Shown piece after piece: positions 43,671 to 56,000 of a stretch of DNA of 64,000 nucleotides. The position numbers and the translations under genes are program-made. Source of the stretch: Favolaschia claudopus (Eukaryota > Basidiomycota > Agaricomycetes > Agaricales > Mycenaceae); NCBI GenBank assembly GCA_037176885.1, contig JAWWNJ010000295.1, forward strand, positions 21,161-85,160, written 5' to 3'. The notes under the pieces were generated by a model. The model was not told the origin of the DNA. It saw nothing but the letters and a program-made list of their open reading frames with translations, and searched no databases. The stretch's first letter is position 1; each line of letters begins with the position of its first letter.

Positions 43671-44543
43671 ACAACATCCGCGACGGGATGCCCTGGGTCG
43701 CCAAACGCTTCTTCGACATTGGTACTGGGGAGGAACAAGTCGAAATTCACGAAAACTCAAAGTTCCTCATTCAAGAAATCACTCGCTTGGCAAAGTCCGG
43801 GTATTATTTAGAACATTCTGTTGCTGAAGCGAAGCAGAGGGGAGTTAGTATCGATGAAAGTGAGCACTACCTTCTAATTATACGCTAACTCAGACTGATT
43901 TTCTTCAGCAATCTCCGTTACTGATTTCAAACTTGGAATTGAGGTGGTACAAGACGGTGCCTCGCCTTCTCTTGCATCAGGAGTTTCACTCGATCGGTAC
44001 CAAGATGCGAACACCAACTCCAACTCCAAATTGCTCTGGCTCTTTGAGCCTCGTCGATCCGCTCGTGTTGACCACTGGAGTGGAACCAATGACTATCCAG
44101 CTTGGCATCACAAGAAACTCGGCAGCACTTTGAACGCATTTACTCACTATGTATATCACCTCACCCAGGAATCCATAGTTCTTGCCGATCTTCAAAGTGT
44201 GTTTGATTCTCTCCTCCATGTTGAGATTTATCCTAATAAATGTATCCCTTGTAGCTTCAACAGCTGTCAATGAACATGGAGACGGACTCAATGTCTTATT
44301 CGACATGATGACTCACACAAGCAATGGGTGCGTTACGTGCGTACTACTTGAGCAATCTTTTTCTGCAATGCCCTCAGAATTGACAGTGCCAGCGGGGTCG
44401 GTGATCATGGCCAGGAAGGCATCGATACCTTTGTTCAGAGCCACGAGTGCGTTGACCGGTGTGATGGACTTGGGCTCAGTAAGGAAGGATTTGCAAAGGC
44501 TTTGAAGGAGTCGGGTGAATCTGACGAAGAAGAAGAAGATTAG
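43671..44543 (+). CDS. Alpha-kinase domain protein (MHCK/EF2K type), 5' end missing
   Basis: Four exons are joined by GT-AG introns at 43860-43908, 44197-44254 and 44328-44377, all in frame. The first begins after a TGCTTCCAG acceptor with HNIRDGMPWVAKRFF, holding the ATP-binding lysine. Next come GASPSLASGVSL and LLWLFEPRR, then KKLGSTLNAFTHYVYHL and ESIVLADLQ, the alpha-kinase core. LFDMMTHT and GVGDHGQEGIDTFVQSHEC with CDGL form the C-terminal zinc-binding end; it stops at 44541-44543 after an acidic tail. Alpha-kinases phosphorylate Ser/Thr in helical substrates and are expanded in Agaricomycetes. The integrase repeat unit ends 10 nt upstream of the first exon, so it probably inserted in an intron; upstream exons were not identified with confidence. 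Confidence 0.8.
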
Positions 44544-44956
44544 TAGTATTATTCACTTACTATTTGAAATCCCTCGGAGCGTAGACCAGACTGCAATTGC
44601 TTATAGTGTCTTGTTCTTATACTCGCGCGGTCCACAATCTGAACTGCGAGTTTACGGAAGACATACATGTAGTACTGTACGGGTGGTTATCCTCACAGAA
44701 TTCTACAAGATGTCAACCGAGCACAACGTCTTTCCAGGGGGTCAATTGCGCAACGCAATCAGGGAACTGGCCGGCCGCTTGTATGGCAGGACCTCTGGCT
44801 AAAACCCGTAGGACCTAGGGGGAGTTCTCTCCCACCAGGTATAAATCCCCAGTATCCACCAGTAACCTGACGCAATTGAACGTCTTTCCCTTTGCCGACG
44901 CATGCACACCACTCGCCAAAGCGAGCCCAAGGACTTTAGGGTGGTAAGTTGCGATC

Positions 44957-45602
44957 CTACGCAGTCGACGGTGGCGGATAAACCAGCAGCATAGGCACTG
45001 CGTTGTAAATTTGAAGGGTTTTGAAGGCCAATTTCGCCAGAATCGGTGTAACTTCCCTTTTCGCGAGGACGGCGCGGTAGAAGTTCATTATGTCGGTAAA
45101 AGTGTTCTGAAAATCCGGTACGGTCGCGTACAATCCGGTGAGAAATTCCTCGCGAACTTGCATGAGGTCCAGATGAGGACAAATGAACGAAACAAGTATT
45201 CGATGGTGATCCCATTCCAAGACAGATTCCAGCGCCGGCCGATTTCGTTCGTATTTTGCCAGGGGCTGCCCCTTCGACGTATACATGGATAGGCAGAGAT
45301 TCCGCGAGTATTGGTCCATATAAGGAATGCAGCGCCTGTTGTGAAGTTTCTCGTGAGTCCAATCTTTCTCTGTACAGTCTATCGATTTCATCTTGACCAG
45401 CGAAGTCAGGAGCAGAATCGGCTCGACGGAGAGGAGCCGCTGTTGAGCGCGAGATAGCACGGCCATCCAACGTTACGCAAATGCGAGTGTGATCGGCCCA
45501 GTCATCCTTTGGGTCCGCTGTCGGTTGTTCGACATGAAAGCTGCGAACCAGAGCCAATAGGGAGTTCGAAACGAACGCGTAGTCAGAGAGTCCTACCTTC
45601 AT
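44957..45602 (-). CDS. Hypothetical protein, possibly two exons or frameshifted
   Basis: A frame at 45466-44957 reads as a plausible helical protein (KYERNRPALESVLEWDHHRI, NTFTDIMNFYRAVLAKREVT) and ends LLVYPPPSTA. The preceding ~45 residues (MKVGLSDYAFVSNSLLALVR, with DPKDDWADHTRICVTLDGRA) lie in a different frame starting at 45602. A missed intron or frameshift near 45465 would join them, but no convincing splice pair was found. I recognise no family. The region is in the 1.2 kb between the alpha-kinase and an inverted-terminus element. Confidence 0.35.
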
Positions 45603-45775
45603 CAGACTTTTGACAAAGAACTTGTGGCAGCTTGTCAGCCCGCGGCAGAAATAGTCTCGGATACCCAGACCTTCCTGCGTAATCCTACTTTACGCAGAGC
45701 CGGAGCTCTTTCCTAATCCGTAATTCCAATGACAGTTTTTGACGTTTGATTGATTTTCGTGATGATGGATGTGGG

Positions 45776-46731
45776 CTGTTTTACGGTTTTTGTCCGGTTT
45801 CTGATGGAGTGGGGCTCTTGAGTCTTCAGTCAGAAGTTGTTTACCTGTGATTGCTGGTGCGTGCCCTCGCCGAGCAGCCGGCGACAGCTTACAGCCGTTT
45901 TGGAAACAATATACGGCTTTTGATTGAGTGGTGCTCGTTCATTTGTGCTTATGTTTGTTTCATCAGCAAAGCCGGGGGCACCACTTTGTGGGGCGTTGCC
46001 GTACCACATCAAGTGCAGCTGGTCTCTGTTTTGGCCCTTGCTCGCAAGTCACGGCCGTGTCGAACTCTGGGCAAGTAGCAGCTGAGTCTTGATCCTCAGT
46101 TCTGTTAACCCCCTGTTTTTTTTCCTGGTGTTCTCTAGTTGGCGCAGATTCGGCCGAAGTGGAGCTGGCGACGGGAAGCAAAACAAAGGTAAGCACAAAC
46201 GAATGAGCACCGCTCGATCAAAACCCGTATATGTATTGTTTCCAAACCGGCTGTAATGGCTCCACCGCAGCCCCACTGCATTCACTGGTGGAGCAGAATG
46301 CCGAAAATAGCCCAATTTGAGGCCAGAGTGGAGCCATACGGCGACTCGGAGGCATACAGGTGTAAACAAGAAACGAAATGCCCCACTCCATCAAAAGCCG
46401 GACAAAAACCGTGAAACAGTAGGAAGGCCCTTGTTCCTATCACCCTCAAAATCAATCAAACGCCAAAACCTGTCATTGAAATTACAGATTAGGAAGTAGC
46501 GGTTCTTCAAAAGTTGTTTACCTGTGATTGCTTGTGCATACCCTCGCCGAGGAGCCGGAGGCAGTTCAACGCTCCACCGCAGCCCCACTGCATTCACTGG
46601 TGGAGCAAAATGCTGGAAATAGCCCAATCTGAGGTCAGAGTGGAGCCATACGGCGACTCAGAGGCGTACAGGTGTAAACAAGAAACGAAATGCCCCACTC
46701 CATCAGAAACCGGACAAAATCCGTAAAACAG
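45776..46731. mobile_element. 956-bp element with 40-bp inverted ends
   Basis: CTGTTTTACGGTTTTTGTCC and the next 20 bases at 45776 recur inverted, ending at 46731, with one mismatch in 40. Internally a ~160-bp segment is directly repeated (46259-46421 and 46573-46731), as is a ~55-bp segment (45833-45887 and 46511-46565), so the element has grown by internal duplication. A single copy of the same end is at about 2197-2226. No target duplication is visible. It has no coding capacity. Confidence 0.65.
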
Positions 46732-46734
46732 CTA

Positions 46735-47480
46735 AGATAGACGTCACCCCGATCCGGCACGTGGTTATGTAAGCCGAAACATCATGTCAACAAAGTCCTT
46801 ATAACTCTGGGCACAACAACATATTGATAATTCTAAGACCACCAAACTGTAGCTAAGAGGTCTATCTACGATTTGATGGAACGGATTCAGCCAATAATTC
46901 CTTGTTGAAAAGTTATCAGGTGATCTTTCCAAAAAAGGCAACCCATTCAAAAAAGCTTCCAAACTCATTTTCGACGTGTTTGGGCCCATCTTGGGAAGTA
47001 TTCCTTCCAACATTTGGCGGATTACATAAGCTTACATACACAGTACACGTGATATATCCGCGATCATAGACGCGACGCGACGCGCCATGTAAGCTTTGGA
47101 ATACACTGTTTAGTGTGAGGAAAGTATGACTCGGCCCTCCCTCTCAGATATGCTAGACCAGCACCAGGACTTGGTCATCTACTGTATCCTCTGTGTACCT
47201 TCCCCCCAACAGAGGTCAGACTGCGGATTGAACTAGGATTCAAACTTAGAGTCAGACATATGCAACACATATGTATTTACTCAATGGGTGGGGCGGCCAG
47301 TGGCCCGAGAGCCTCCAGTTTCTTACTTAAGCTGTGAACCTCTCTTTTTTTTAAAAAAAGTTCCCAAGACCTCAAAATCGCAAACGGAGTAAGTTGATTT
47401 TTCAAACCTTCAGGATTTGGCGGGTGGCTGTGCAAACGTAATGCTTATATAAGGGTGCTGGATTGGGGTGACGTCTATCT
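46735..47480. mobile_element. TA-flanked MITE, 746 bp
   Basis: AGATAGACGTCACCCCGATC with CGGCAC at 46735 recurs inverted, ending at 47480 (24 of 26 bases). TA flanks both ends (46733-46734 and 47481-47482). It is AT-rich and non-coding. Its left end is three bases from the right end of the element at 45776-46731, so one probably inserted next to the other. Confidence 0.75.
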
Positions 47481-47482
47481 TA

Positions 47483-49010
47483 TATCTACACAGGCAGGCA
47501 AATCCACTAGAAATTTATTCAGTTTGAATCCATGAGCCTGAGTTCCATAAAAACCTAGAAAAATCTTAAAAAGGAAGAGCCTAACCTCAGGGTAAGAGTG
47601 TTGCGCTTTAACCTGAGCCCCCAAAAACCTGAGCGTAGCCCAGGTGCCAGATTGATTGATTGATTTGTGATGTTACAATCCCAGCTGCCACCCTGTTTTA
47701 TAGAAACGTGGGAGGGGGTGGGTCTGACTTACTTATCAAAACCACATGTATTTTTCCTCCTCCTTCGTGTTTCTCCAAGCGCTGCGAGCACCAAACCCAA
47801 TACCGGGCCTTGGAGCCCGACCTACATTATATAAAGGCGTGTGTATAATTCGCTCCGTAAGCACCGGTGCTTCCTACAACTTTTGAACTGTATGCTGAGC
47901 ATCCCCCCTCTGTTGCCGCGAAATGGGCATCTCCCGCTCCTCCGGATGCTCCAAGAAAATATCAGCAACACTCAATTTGTTCTGAGCTCTTTGTCTGCTC
48001 AAACTCACTAGATTCTCTCGCTCTAGTCACAATCAAACTTTTTTTCCTCATTGCTTCTGGGCTTTCCAGTGATGCAGCAGGTGGTGAGGCAAAAAAATAG
48101 GTGAGGAGATCTCAATATTGTTTCATTCAGTCTCTGTTGTACTCGGAAATCCATTCTAGGTCTGTTTACTGGGCCACTTTTGAATTTTCTATCGCCTTCT
48201 GTAAGCCTAGGATTACAGTTCCTTTGAAGTATCTTCATGCTGCAGCTTTTGGCCAGTGAATGGGCTTCTACTTACTCTAGTGTGAGTCCATAATTCAGTC
48301 AAGTCAACCATACAAATGTACGCACTTGATACTGCATTTTTATTTTTTATTTTCGATGCAATAGCCTGTTTAGGAGGCAGAGTTTATCCTCCTCTCCTCC
48401 CCTTTTATATCTACTGTTGAACTTTGTTACCCCTTGCCGGCCTTGGCAGTTACCTGTGTGCCTTGATGCTTTATATTAATTTTGTGCAATGATTGTATTG
48501 AGTAACTGAAAAAGCTTCAACCCAGTCCACAATAATAGCCCGCCTTAGATCTTTCTGAGCCTCCCAAGAGCCTCCCCATGCTCACCCCAAAAGCTCACTT
48601 GTCTCTTTCTTTTCTCTTTCTTTTTCTTTCTTTTTCCGCCTTTTTGCGTTCTTTTCCCCTTTCGGACACCCAGTGGTATGGTCGGAAAACCTAGTCGGCC
48701 GTAAACGTTTAAACATCGTATCTTCGTATCTACTGTAGCGCATGCCGTAAGTCCGGTGATCTCCGCTGTCATGGTTTCACCGACACTTGCCCGAGCTTCC
48801 GTCGAGTGTTTGAGGCAAAGTCACCACCTACATACCCAGACTGATCTATATTTTCATGTTTATTTAGTGTGGAAAACGTTGTTTTCGGCGGTGAACTACT
48901 TGAAATATCTGATTGAGGAAAAATAACACGCCATGTCACATCACATGACTGTGATTTTGCTACTTTCTTCTCCTCCCAGCATCAGTCTTCGACGCCAGAC
49001 ACCATCTCAA
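47483..49010. other. No gene recognised; possible SINE-like tail
   Basis: Near 47640-47670 a GAGCGTAGCCCAGGTGCCAG stretch is followed by a short (ATTG) run, resembling the tail of a LINE or SINE. A pyrimidine-rich tract lies at 48600-48665. TATA- and CAAT-like words precede the gene start at 49011 but none is diagnostic. Confidence 0.35.
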
Positions 49011-52000
49011 GATGGAAGGAGGAACCCGCCGGTGCAGCAAATGCCGCAAGTATAAGATTGTAAGTATCCGCGGACACGTGGAAAGCCAAATTTGGTGCCA
49101 ATGGGTTTTACTTAACCAGTAATTGTCGGGCCTGCTGCGAGGCTTCAGCGCTGCGATACGCGAAAAACGCGAGAAAAACGGTGCCAACAAGGACAACATT
49201 TCCGATGAAACAGAGGATGAAAAGTCTGACCTCTCGAAATTCATTGGTGCATCTGCTATGGATCTTGACGCGTTTTTCAAGCTTGCACGGGCTTTGTGTC
49301 CGAAAATCCCGATGGATCGCCAAAATATTCAGTCAGTCATACTTCGGTCAAAGTCGAGCGGTTTTGTTGACTCGGTCGATGAAGGACTTCGAATCAGCTG
49401 ATGTTCTTTGCTTTATCTGCGACCATCCCTGGACTGCGCACCTTTCTCTCGTCAAAATTTCACCCTCGAACATCTCGTTTGCGCGTGGAGGGACGGAGAA
49501 TGGTTTGTGCAGCAGTTTTCTCTCTGTGAGTGCTCGTGCAAAACCGAGATCTGACTACTAATAGCTAATCTTTAGCCGGAAACGTCATGGAATATGCGTA
49601 TGGTCTGTCTCTGTCGACTCCCTCGGGGTGCTCATGCCCGTCTCTCAATTGAAGGGTAAGCTTCAAACATGTTATATCTGAATGTTCGAAGCAATGTTTC
49701 ACAGTACCAATACGACACCACTCCCTGCTCCTGTCTCAACTACTTCGACTTCTGCTCCGGCGCCTCATCGTCCCGTCACCGCTTTCGCTGGTCTAGCTCG
49801 TCCCGCTGCAATTTCTGTTCAACATACTCGTGAATCTTCGGCAGCCACGGCTCAACAGACCCGGCCGTCATCGTCCTCTATCGCCGCTTCTGTTCAAGCT
49901 GATCGCCGTGCCTCCATTCAGCGCACACTTCACCCAGAAAGAGCCTCCGGCAGCACTTCCACTTCGAGTTCAAATCTTAGTCCGCGCAAACGAAAATCTG
50001 GCCCTCCCCGCCCATATTCCGATAGCGCGGCAGTGCCACTGGCCGACTTTGCTTCTTCCTCGGTTGCGGTATCCACTACAGTAAGCATCACTGTTTGCAT
50101 TCTACCCAAGGTGGTGAGTAACGTCGTCGTCTTTAATTCATAATGAATTAACTCAACCTTCGTCTCAGCTCGAGAGTTCTGATCACAGCGATGCGCTAGA
50201 TCTCTCACCTCGATATACCTGGAAGAATGGTGCTGAGCTTGAGCTCGTTCAAAATGTCTTGAAACGCGCCAATCTCGTCTTCACTGTGGACGTGAGCACA
50301 TCTGGGCCGATATTCGAAGCCATTGATGATGGCTTCGAGGACCACTGCCGTTCATTTAACATTGCCTTCCTTCCGTGCCAGCCTGAGCCAGCGATCAAGA
50401 CACCCAATACGACGGCGTGGATTCTCCTCGGTCCAAAAGGACGGTGCGTTGTTGGGCTCTATTCATCGCAATCTGAATTGAATATTGATATGATATAACT
50501 CTTTTTACGTCCGGCACCCGTACTTGGGTCCAGGATCCTAAGTCGCTCACTAGGTTTACGTTCACCTTACAAGCAATTTCGAGCACGCCATTCAGCTACA
50601 CCCCCAATCATCTCGCCGAAGGACCTTGTATTTTGATTGGTACGTAGTAGTTTATTCTCGTCCAATTGATTCTAACAAAAACTTTCCCTTTAGCACCGCG
50701 AAACCGAAACCTGTACGCTCCTCTCGACCCGTTGTTTGAGCCTCGAGATCGCCTCCCTCATCACGTTCTTGTCCATCCGTGCTTCGGTCGTCGAGTGCTC
50801 CATACAATTATTGCATCTCTCAGCGAAGATCCCGAACCCAAATGTAGTCCCAGTTGCCATCGTCGCAGCCAACGACTGCTCTGTCCCTGAATCCATTCTA
50901 CCGATTTATTCGCTTCATCCGACTGCGATGAAGAGGTGAGTTCTGTTTATGAACGTTCTTTTACAGTCGCCGACTGAGATTAGTTTCCCGTGCCGGAGGA
51001 CCTTATGGATCAGGTAAGCCCCAAATATTCGCACTTCAATTTCTCACTGGTCTCAGGACGACGACGAAACCTATCCCTTCGACATTTAGAACTGACCGCG
51101 GCGGTGAACTTCCCGCTTCACGTTCGACTCCTGTATGTCCTGAAACAACTGAGTTATGCTCTTGAGTTTTGCTCACCTCTTTTCGTAGATTGTCACTCGT
51201 GCTGTTCATCGTCAACAGTGGCAAGAGGTCTGCTATACTTCTATATCCAAATTCAATCCCTGATAATCTCTGTTCTCCCAGAATGCGTCGACCTCTAACG
51301 GTCCCGGTGTCTACAATTCAACCATTTTTGGCTGGGCCACTCTTGATGTCGAGCATGGAACTCACTCCAGCCAACACCAAGGTAAGAGCTTATCTACTCT
51401 TTTGTTTTGTTTTTGGCTGTCGTTCAATTTTCTTTTCTTTGCAAGTCCCGCTCATTTCTGGGCGACTCCGGGGCCCTCGATCTCACACTTCCGCATATGC
51501 CCGGCTCTGGACCGCATGCACTCAAAGCATGGCAGTCTTATATCACGTTGGCTTTTGCCATGGACGACCATGTTCACATCCGAGCTCACACTGTGGATGA
51601 TGCCGCACGCTCGTTGATCGCCGCGGCTCTTTGGGTTTTTGGTGGACGACCAACCGGCCTTAAATTTAAGGAGATCATACATGAGCAATTCAGTGCCCCT
51701 CGTCCAACTATCACGGGGACGATGGGAGAGGGAAGTGCATTTCTCGGACTTCAGGTCTCAATGTGAGTCGTGATTTTTGTGCTTATCTTTGAATCTTAAC
51801 AACTATTAGCATTATCGGCCGACGAGCCGATGAACGCAGCTGTTGGAAAAGGCCCCCGCAATGAAACAGTGGTACGTGCCGTGCAGATTCTTCTTTCTGA
51901 CGGCATGTATTGGATGGAACGTGAACTCCATCTCACTCTTCGTCTACATCCCTCCCGTACTGCAATCCCTGCCCGTTCTTGCATGTTGCGTGCGACGGGG

Positions 52001-53183
52001 TTCATCTTTCTCCTCCATTTTCTTTTCATTGGGGCGCCTATCCGCGCCTCTCCTTTCCTTTTCTCTACCATCTTTGACGGCCGTCAAACGGCCTCAAAGT
52101 TTGACCTCGACTTCTTGACGCCGTTTATGACCACCAGCTCCCTTGCAATAGTTAGAACTCTCCACTCAGTTCCATTGAATCAGCCGATGTACGCATCTCA
52201 GTCGGCGAATTGTGTTGAATTCCAGTTCTTACTGAATATATCTGAAATGGATGTAAGTCGTCAAGTCAATCATTCATTGATTTGAACTCACCGGTCATTC
52301 AGCCTACAATGATCGCTGCAAAGCGATCTCAGCAGGAACAAGACGGAGTTCTTGGCACCGTAATTAGCTCTCTCACTCTCGGAACTGCGGACATCACTCA
52401 TCACCCGGATTATCTCAACGTCGAGTATGGCTTCAATTTGTCCATCGACGCCTTCGGTGGACAAGACCGAGCGCATCACATCCTTGAGGTCTGTCTTTCC
52501 CGTCTTCCTTGAGATATCTCAACGTTGAGAGTCGTTATTAGTGGTTTGCTACACCGTGCAAGGAGCTGATTGTCGCTGCATTCAACTCTCAAATCAAAGG
52601 CATAGCGGAATTACTGTCGCATATAGAGTTCAGCCAAGTCAACCCAACTGATGATCCGTGGGGCGATAACGCTGAAACCGTCGTACTCCTCAAAACAATT
52701 TATTACTCATTATCTCACAGAGCCCGGCCATCCCGCCTTGCCGGGCAACATTTACGACGCGTTGATTGATGATGAGTATAAAGGCAGCGCGAACGACCCC
52801 TTGCTTCGCGCCAAACTCTTCCTCTCAGTCCTCACTGGTTACGCCGCAATTCCCATCGATCCTAGTTGGAAAATCAAAGTATTCAACCCATTTCTTCTCT
52901 TCTCTTCTCTCCCTACATACTGACGACATTTCTTTAGTGCCTGATTACTCATGATTGGAACGAGGAGTTTCCCCGTACGGACGAGGCAACCGGGATCGAA
53001 GACTACGGCCCCGACGTTTCAGTATTCTTCCGCGCTTGCTTCCAAACCTTCTCTATCTCGAACAACGCAAGACTGCGCTTGCTGCTTCTGTGCGAGACTC
53101 CAGAGGCCGGATGCGACACAGAATTTGGGCGATTCTTTCATGGGCAGCTTTTGGCTAGTAGACAGCAGTATACTGGCGTGTAG
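49011..53183 (+). CDS. Multi-exon protein of unknown function, N-terminal Cys-rich motif
   Basis: The predicted start MEGGTRRCSKCRKYKI ends at a GTAAGT donor (49059). Later exons give CFICDHPWTAHLS (a second Cys/His cluster), a long Ser/Pro/Ala-rich region with SPRKRKSGPPRPYSDS, then blocks such as WKNGAELELVQNVLKRANLV, LVHPCFGRRVLHTIIA, FGWATLDVEHGTHSSQH and SYITLAFAMDDHVHIRAHTV. Further exons carry RPTGLKFKEIIHEQF, YMAREL-like and FLLNISEMD segments. The last reads FFRACFQTFSISNNARLRLL and FGRFFHGQLLASRQQYTG, stopping at 53181-53183. The order resembles large uncharacterised proteins repeated in agaric genomes, whose C-termini look distantly HECT-like. That resemblance is from memory and weak. 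Most introns are 45-60 nt; exon edges in 49060-49560 are uncertain. Confidence 0.5.
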
Positions 53184-53291
53184 AGATAACTCTTGCGGCT
53201 ATTAAATTCAATACCGAGCACATGGTCGCTTGCTTTTAAGCGAATGTCTCCACCTGAATAAATACGGAGTGAATTGCGTCGACTGCTGAGC

Positions 53292-55476
53292 ATGAATCCA
53301 CCTTGGACACGTCTCAGACGACAGCAGGCCGACAACCCCCCGGCTGATGTTGCGTTGGAATTTGAGAGACGAGCACGTCCCCCAGCATGAGCTTGCTCCG
53401 ACAGCTTTCAATCAAATCTCTGAGGAGGCTGGTTAGTTATTGCTTGCGTCAATCTGAGCACTGAGCACTCGCATGCTGAGACCGATTTCTTTAGGTGCTC
53501 GTGCAGGCAATCATGGACCGCAACAATTAAACGATATGAGGGATTTGAGGCGCGTAGTTTTTTCCACTCCTCGATCCTACTAAATTGCTTGTGTGTTCAG
53601 TGAATTCCGGTATCCCCGTTGGAGCATAGCGAAAATCTTCCAGCAATGATCAACAATTCTGGGATTACTAGTAGCGAATCAGCAGAGGCGTATGCACAGC
53701 AGCTTCTAGAAGCGTTCGACCAGTCTATTGAGGATTGGATTTTGTCCAGCTCCCCGACTCCGCGCTTGGAGCTACGGACGATCGATCCAGTTCAAGTATT
53801 CAGCGTTCATCAACTCCTCCTAGTACCACTCAGGTTTCAAACCATTCCCATGTTCACTCTCCCCAGGCTATCTATCATACTCCACTTCGACGCACAATTC
53901 TGGCGACAGAGGGTTCTTCCGCGGGCGATTTTGGACTCGGATTTGCGCCAGCTGATGTCTCTTCTCCCAATTCCCATACCCTCCCTCATGCGTATCCGCC
54001 GTCAGAATCTCCGGTCATTCCAGCCTCGCATGTAGATCTTGGTCCGAATTTCTTTTTCGCCAATGGTTCGGCCTTGCTGGAGCAACGCCAAAATACGGCC
54101 TCCCCTCGCAGTACGAATTCTGCGTCCTCCACTCACTCTGGACCAGTTCGTGGGGCGCCACCATTTACTCCTTCTTTTGACCATACCGACGAGTCTCTGT
54201 TTGGCGCTGCTTCGCTTCTCCAACCCATCGTTCCTCCATCGACTTCGGCACCGCCTGGCCCTCTGGTTCCCCCACGCCCAGGCCACGGGAGCTTGGCTGT
54301 AATGCGCCGAACCATCACGCCGTCGCCTGTCGGTCCACTCATTGCTGCCGTCTACATTGGCTTTCCACTAGAAGTTCATCCAGCATACAAGGGCTTTTTC
54401 GAACCCAGTGTATCGCTTAGATCCAGTACTCCTTCTATGTCTGCCTTGATCACTGCTCTTCGAAACGGCAACAATATGCTGTCAGGTTACCTTAATCAAG
54501 TCTGTAGCAACCTCGACTCGAATCCATTTTGCATTGCGTGGTCAAAAACCATGGTGGAAACAAACAAGGAGTTCAATCTGTACGAGAATGGATATTTTGC
54601 GCTTGGACTGCTGCGCGATCATCTGAATTCTTCGACTCTTGTGCCACGCGCCAGTCATAACAGTGTCAGTATTCGCACATTCGAACATTTCAATATCTCC
54701 CAGGAGCGCTCCTTCTTTGTACTTTATTGCTTTCCCCAGGTAAGAGTATTCGATTATCTATTTTATACCGTTATTCGCACTGAATTCAACATGCTAGCAC
54801 CTTGAACATGAGGTTGAACCAAGGGCGGATCTTCCATCTTCCAACACCCTTCGTACTGCCATCCAGTCGAACGCAAACTCCCGCGTTGGCGGGGCACACG
54901 ACACGATCTCATACTCCAGCCGCTACCTCGAGTTTCAGTCAATTCCTCTCGGCGCTTCGCTCCAACTGTACATTTCTTGATCGACATTTTATCGCAGAGG
55001 CTTCGCGGCTGGTCAAGTTGGGATCTGCGGGATATAACACGGCATATCTGCACATCAGGCAGGTTTTGATCATACAGGATGTGGTGCGGCGAGCGAGCAG
55101 AATACAGAATTGAGGCTCGCGAGGCACTTGGCAACAGGACGTCGCAGCTTGGGCCCGCATACCACCTAATACTTATTCTAACAATCTCACATTTGCAAGC
55201 AATGCACGGGTTCTGTTGCAATATCTTCGGGAACGCACAACGGCGGAGCGTCAGGCGTTAAGCCAAGATCTTGGAGAGAAGGAAGATGGGCTTATACAGT
55301 TTTTTGGTCACTTCTTTCGGGTTGAAGAAATTCCGGACGATTGGCGGGAAGCTCAGTCTGAGGTGCGCACGGTTGGGGGAATTAACCAGGCGGATGTCAA
55401 AAGAATTGTTGAAGGATATAACATACCGCCTCAACAACATAGGTCACTGTCGGCGCAGCTTATGACGTACTGTTGA
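53292..55476 (+). CDS. Hypothetical Ser/Pro-rich protein, multi-exon
   Basis: It begins about MNPPWTRLRRQQADNPPADV, with further short exons (INNSGITSSESAEAYAQQLL, 53646 on). A long exon at 53735-54738 is first Ser/Thr/Pro-rich and then structured: GPLIAAVYIGFPLEVHPAY, ALITALRNGNNMLSGYLNQ and KEFNLYENGYFALGLLRDHL. It ends at a CAG|GTAAGA donor. Downstream exons include HLEHEVEPRADLPSS and a C-terminal part, EDGLIQFFGHFFRVEEIPDD and VKRIVEGYNIPPQQ, with a stop at 55474-55476. I recognise no family. It lies in the same orientation as its neighbours, 108 bp after the previous stop and 98 bp before the next ATG. Exon joins between 54800 and 55210 are ambiguous because two frames are open. Confidence 0.45.
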
Positions 55477-55574
55477 ATACTTTTGTCCTGCGGAAAACTT
55501 GATATCAATTAACTGGGTCACAAAGATCGTATCGGATTGTCACAAGATAAAAAGTCTCCTTCCTTCCGACTATC

Positions 55575-56000
55575 ATGTCGAATCCATGGTCAATCGAAAA
55601 GAAACGGCCATTCTATTTCCCTCCCCCCGATACCGACCTCAATGCAAATATCAATGACGCTCAACTACCTAGCCTAAGCGCCGGAGAGTTGGCTCGGTTT
55701 GGTGAGGAGACAGTATATGAATCTGGGGAGAGAACTTTAGTTGGTTTGAAAGGTGTGAATCGTTGCTCTGCCCTCATGCCGTTGTATTTTTCCTCAACGT
55801 TCAAAGATCATGTCTTTGATGTGACCAGTGTTGAAGAGTTCGGCCCGAAAGGCAAATATGGTGTCTACGCCTTCAAAGATATATCATTCGCGTTGGTCAA
55901 GGGTAGCATTCTGGAGCAAGATACCATGGTATTGGGGTATAGCTCCCTCTCGCAGAATGAGATTGTGGAACTCGAGGAGTGGTATTCTGCTTTTTTGTGA
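55575..56000 (+). CDS. Small hypothetical protein, 141 residues, single exon
   Basis: A complete frame from ATG (55575) to TGA with even amino-acid use and no low-complexity: WSIEKKRPFYFPPPDTDL, LSAGELARFGEETVYESGER, YFSSTFKDHVFDV and GKYGVYAFKDISFALVKGSI. It looks like a small globular protein. No transmembrane segment or signal peptide is seen. It closely follows two plus-strand genes and precedes a tandem repeat. Confidence 0.5.
   Translation: MSNPWSIEKKRPFYFPPPDTDLNANINDAQLPSLSAGELARFGEETVYESGERTLVGLKGVNRCSALMPLYFSSTFKDHVFDVTSVEEFGPKGKYGVYAFKDISFALVKGSILEQDTMVLGYSSLSQNEIVELEEWYSAFL

Noticed and set aside
43559..43750. Frame beginning MNFDLFLPSTN as N-terminus of the integrase-like gene in copy B
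   Set aside because: 43661-43750 is the reverse complement of the alpha-kinase exon and lies outside the repeat unit; the frame is coincidental.
44799..45390. RNase H-like reading of the longer minus-strand frame (AGAGICLGMGSPSNTC)
   Set aside because: It looks slightly like a LINE RNase H, but catalytic positions do not line up and the alternative frame reads better as protein.
7887..45505. Shared 18-mer TGTGATCGGCCCAGTCAT at 7887 and 45488
   Set aside because: No similarity extends beyond the match, so it may be chance or an ancient fragment.
47500..47670. tRNA-derived SINE
   Set aside because: A-box and B-box-like words occur in the wrong order, and only the short ATTG run supports a retroposon tail.
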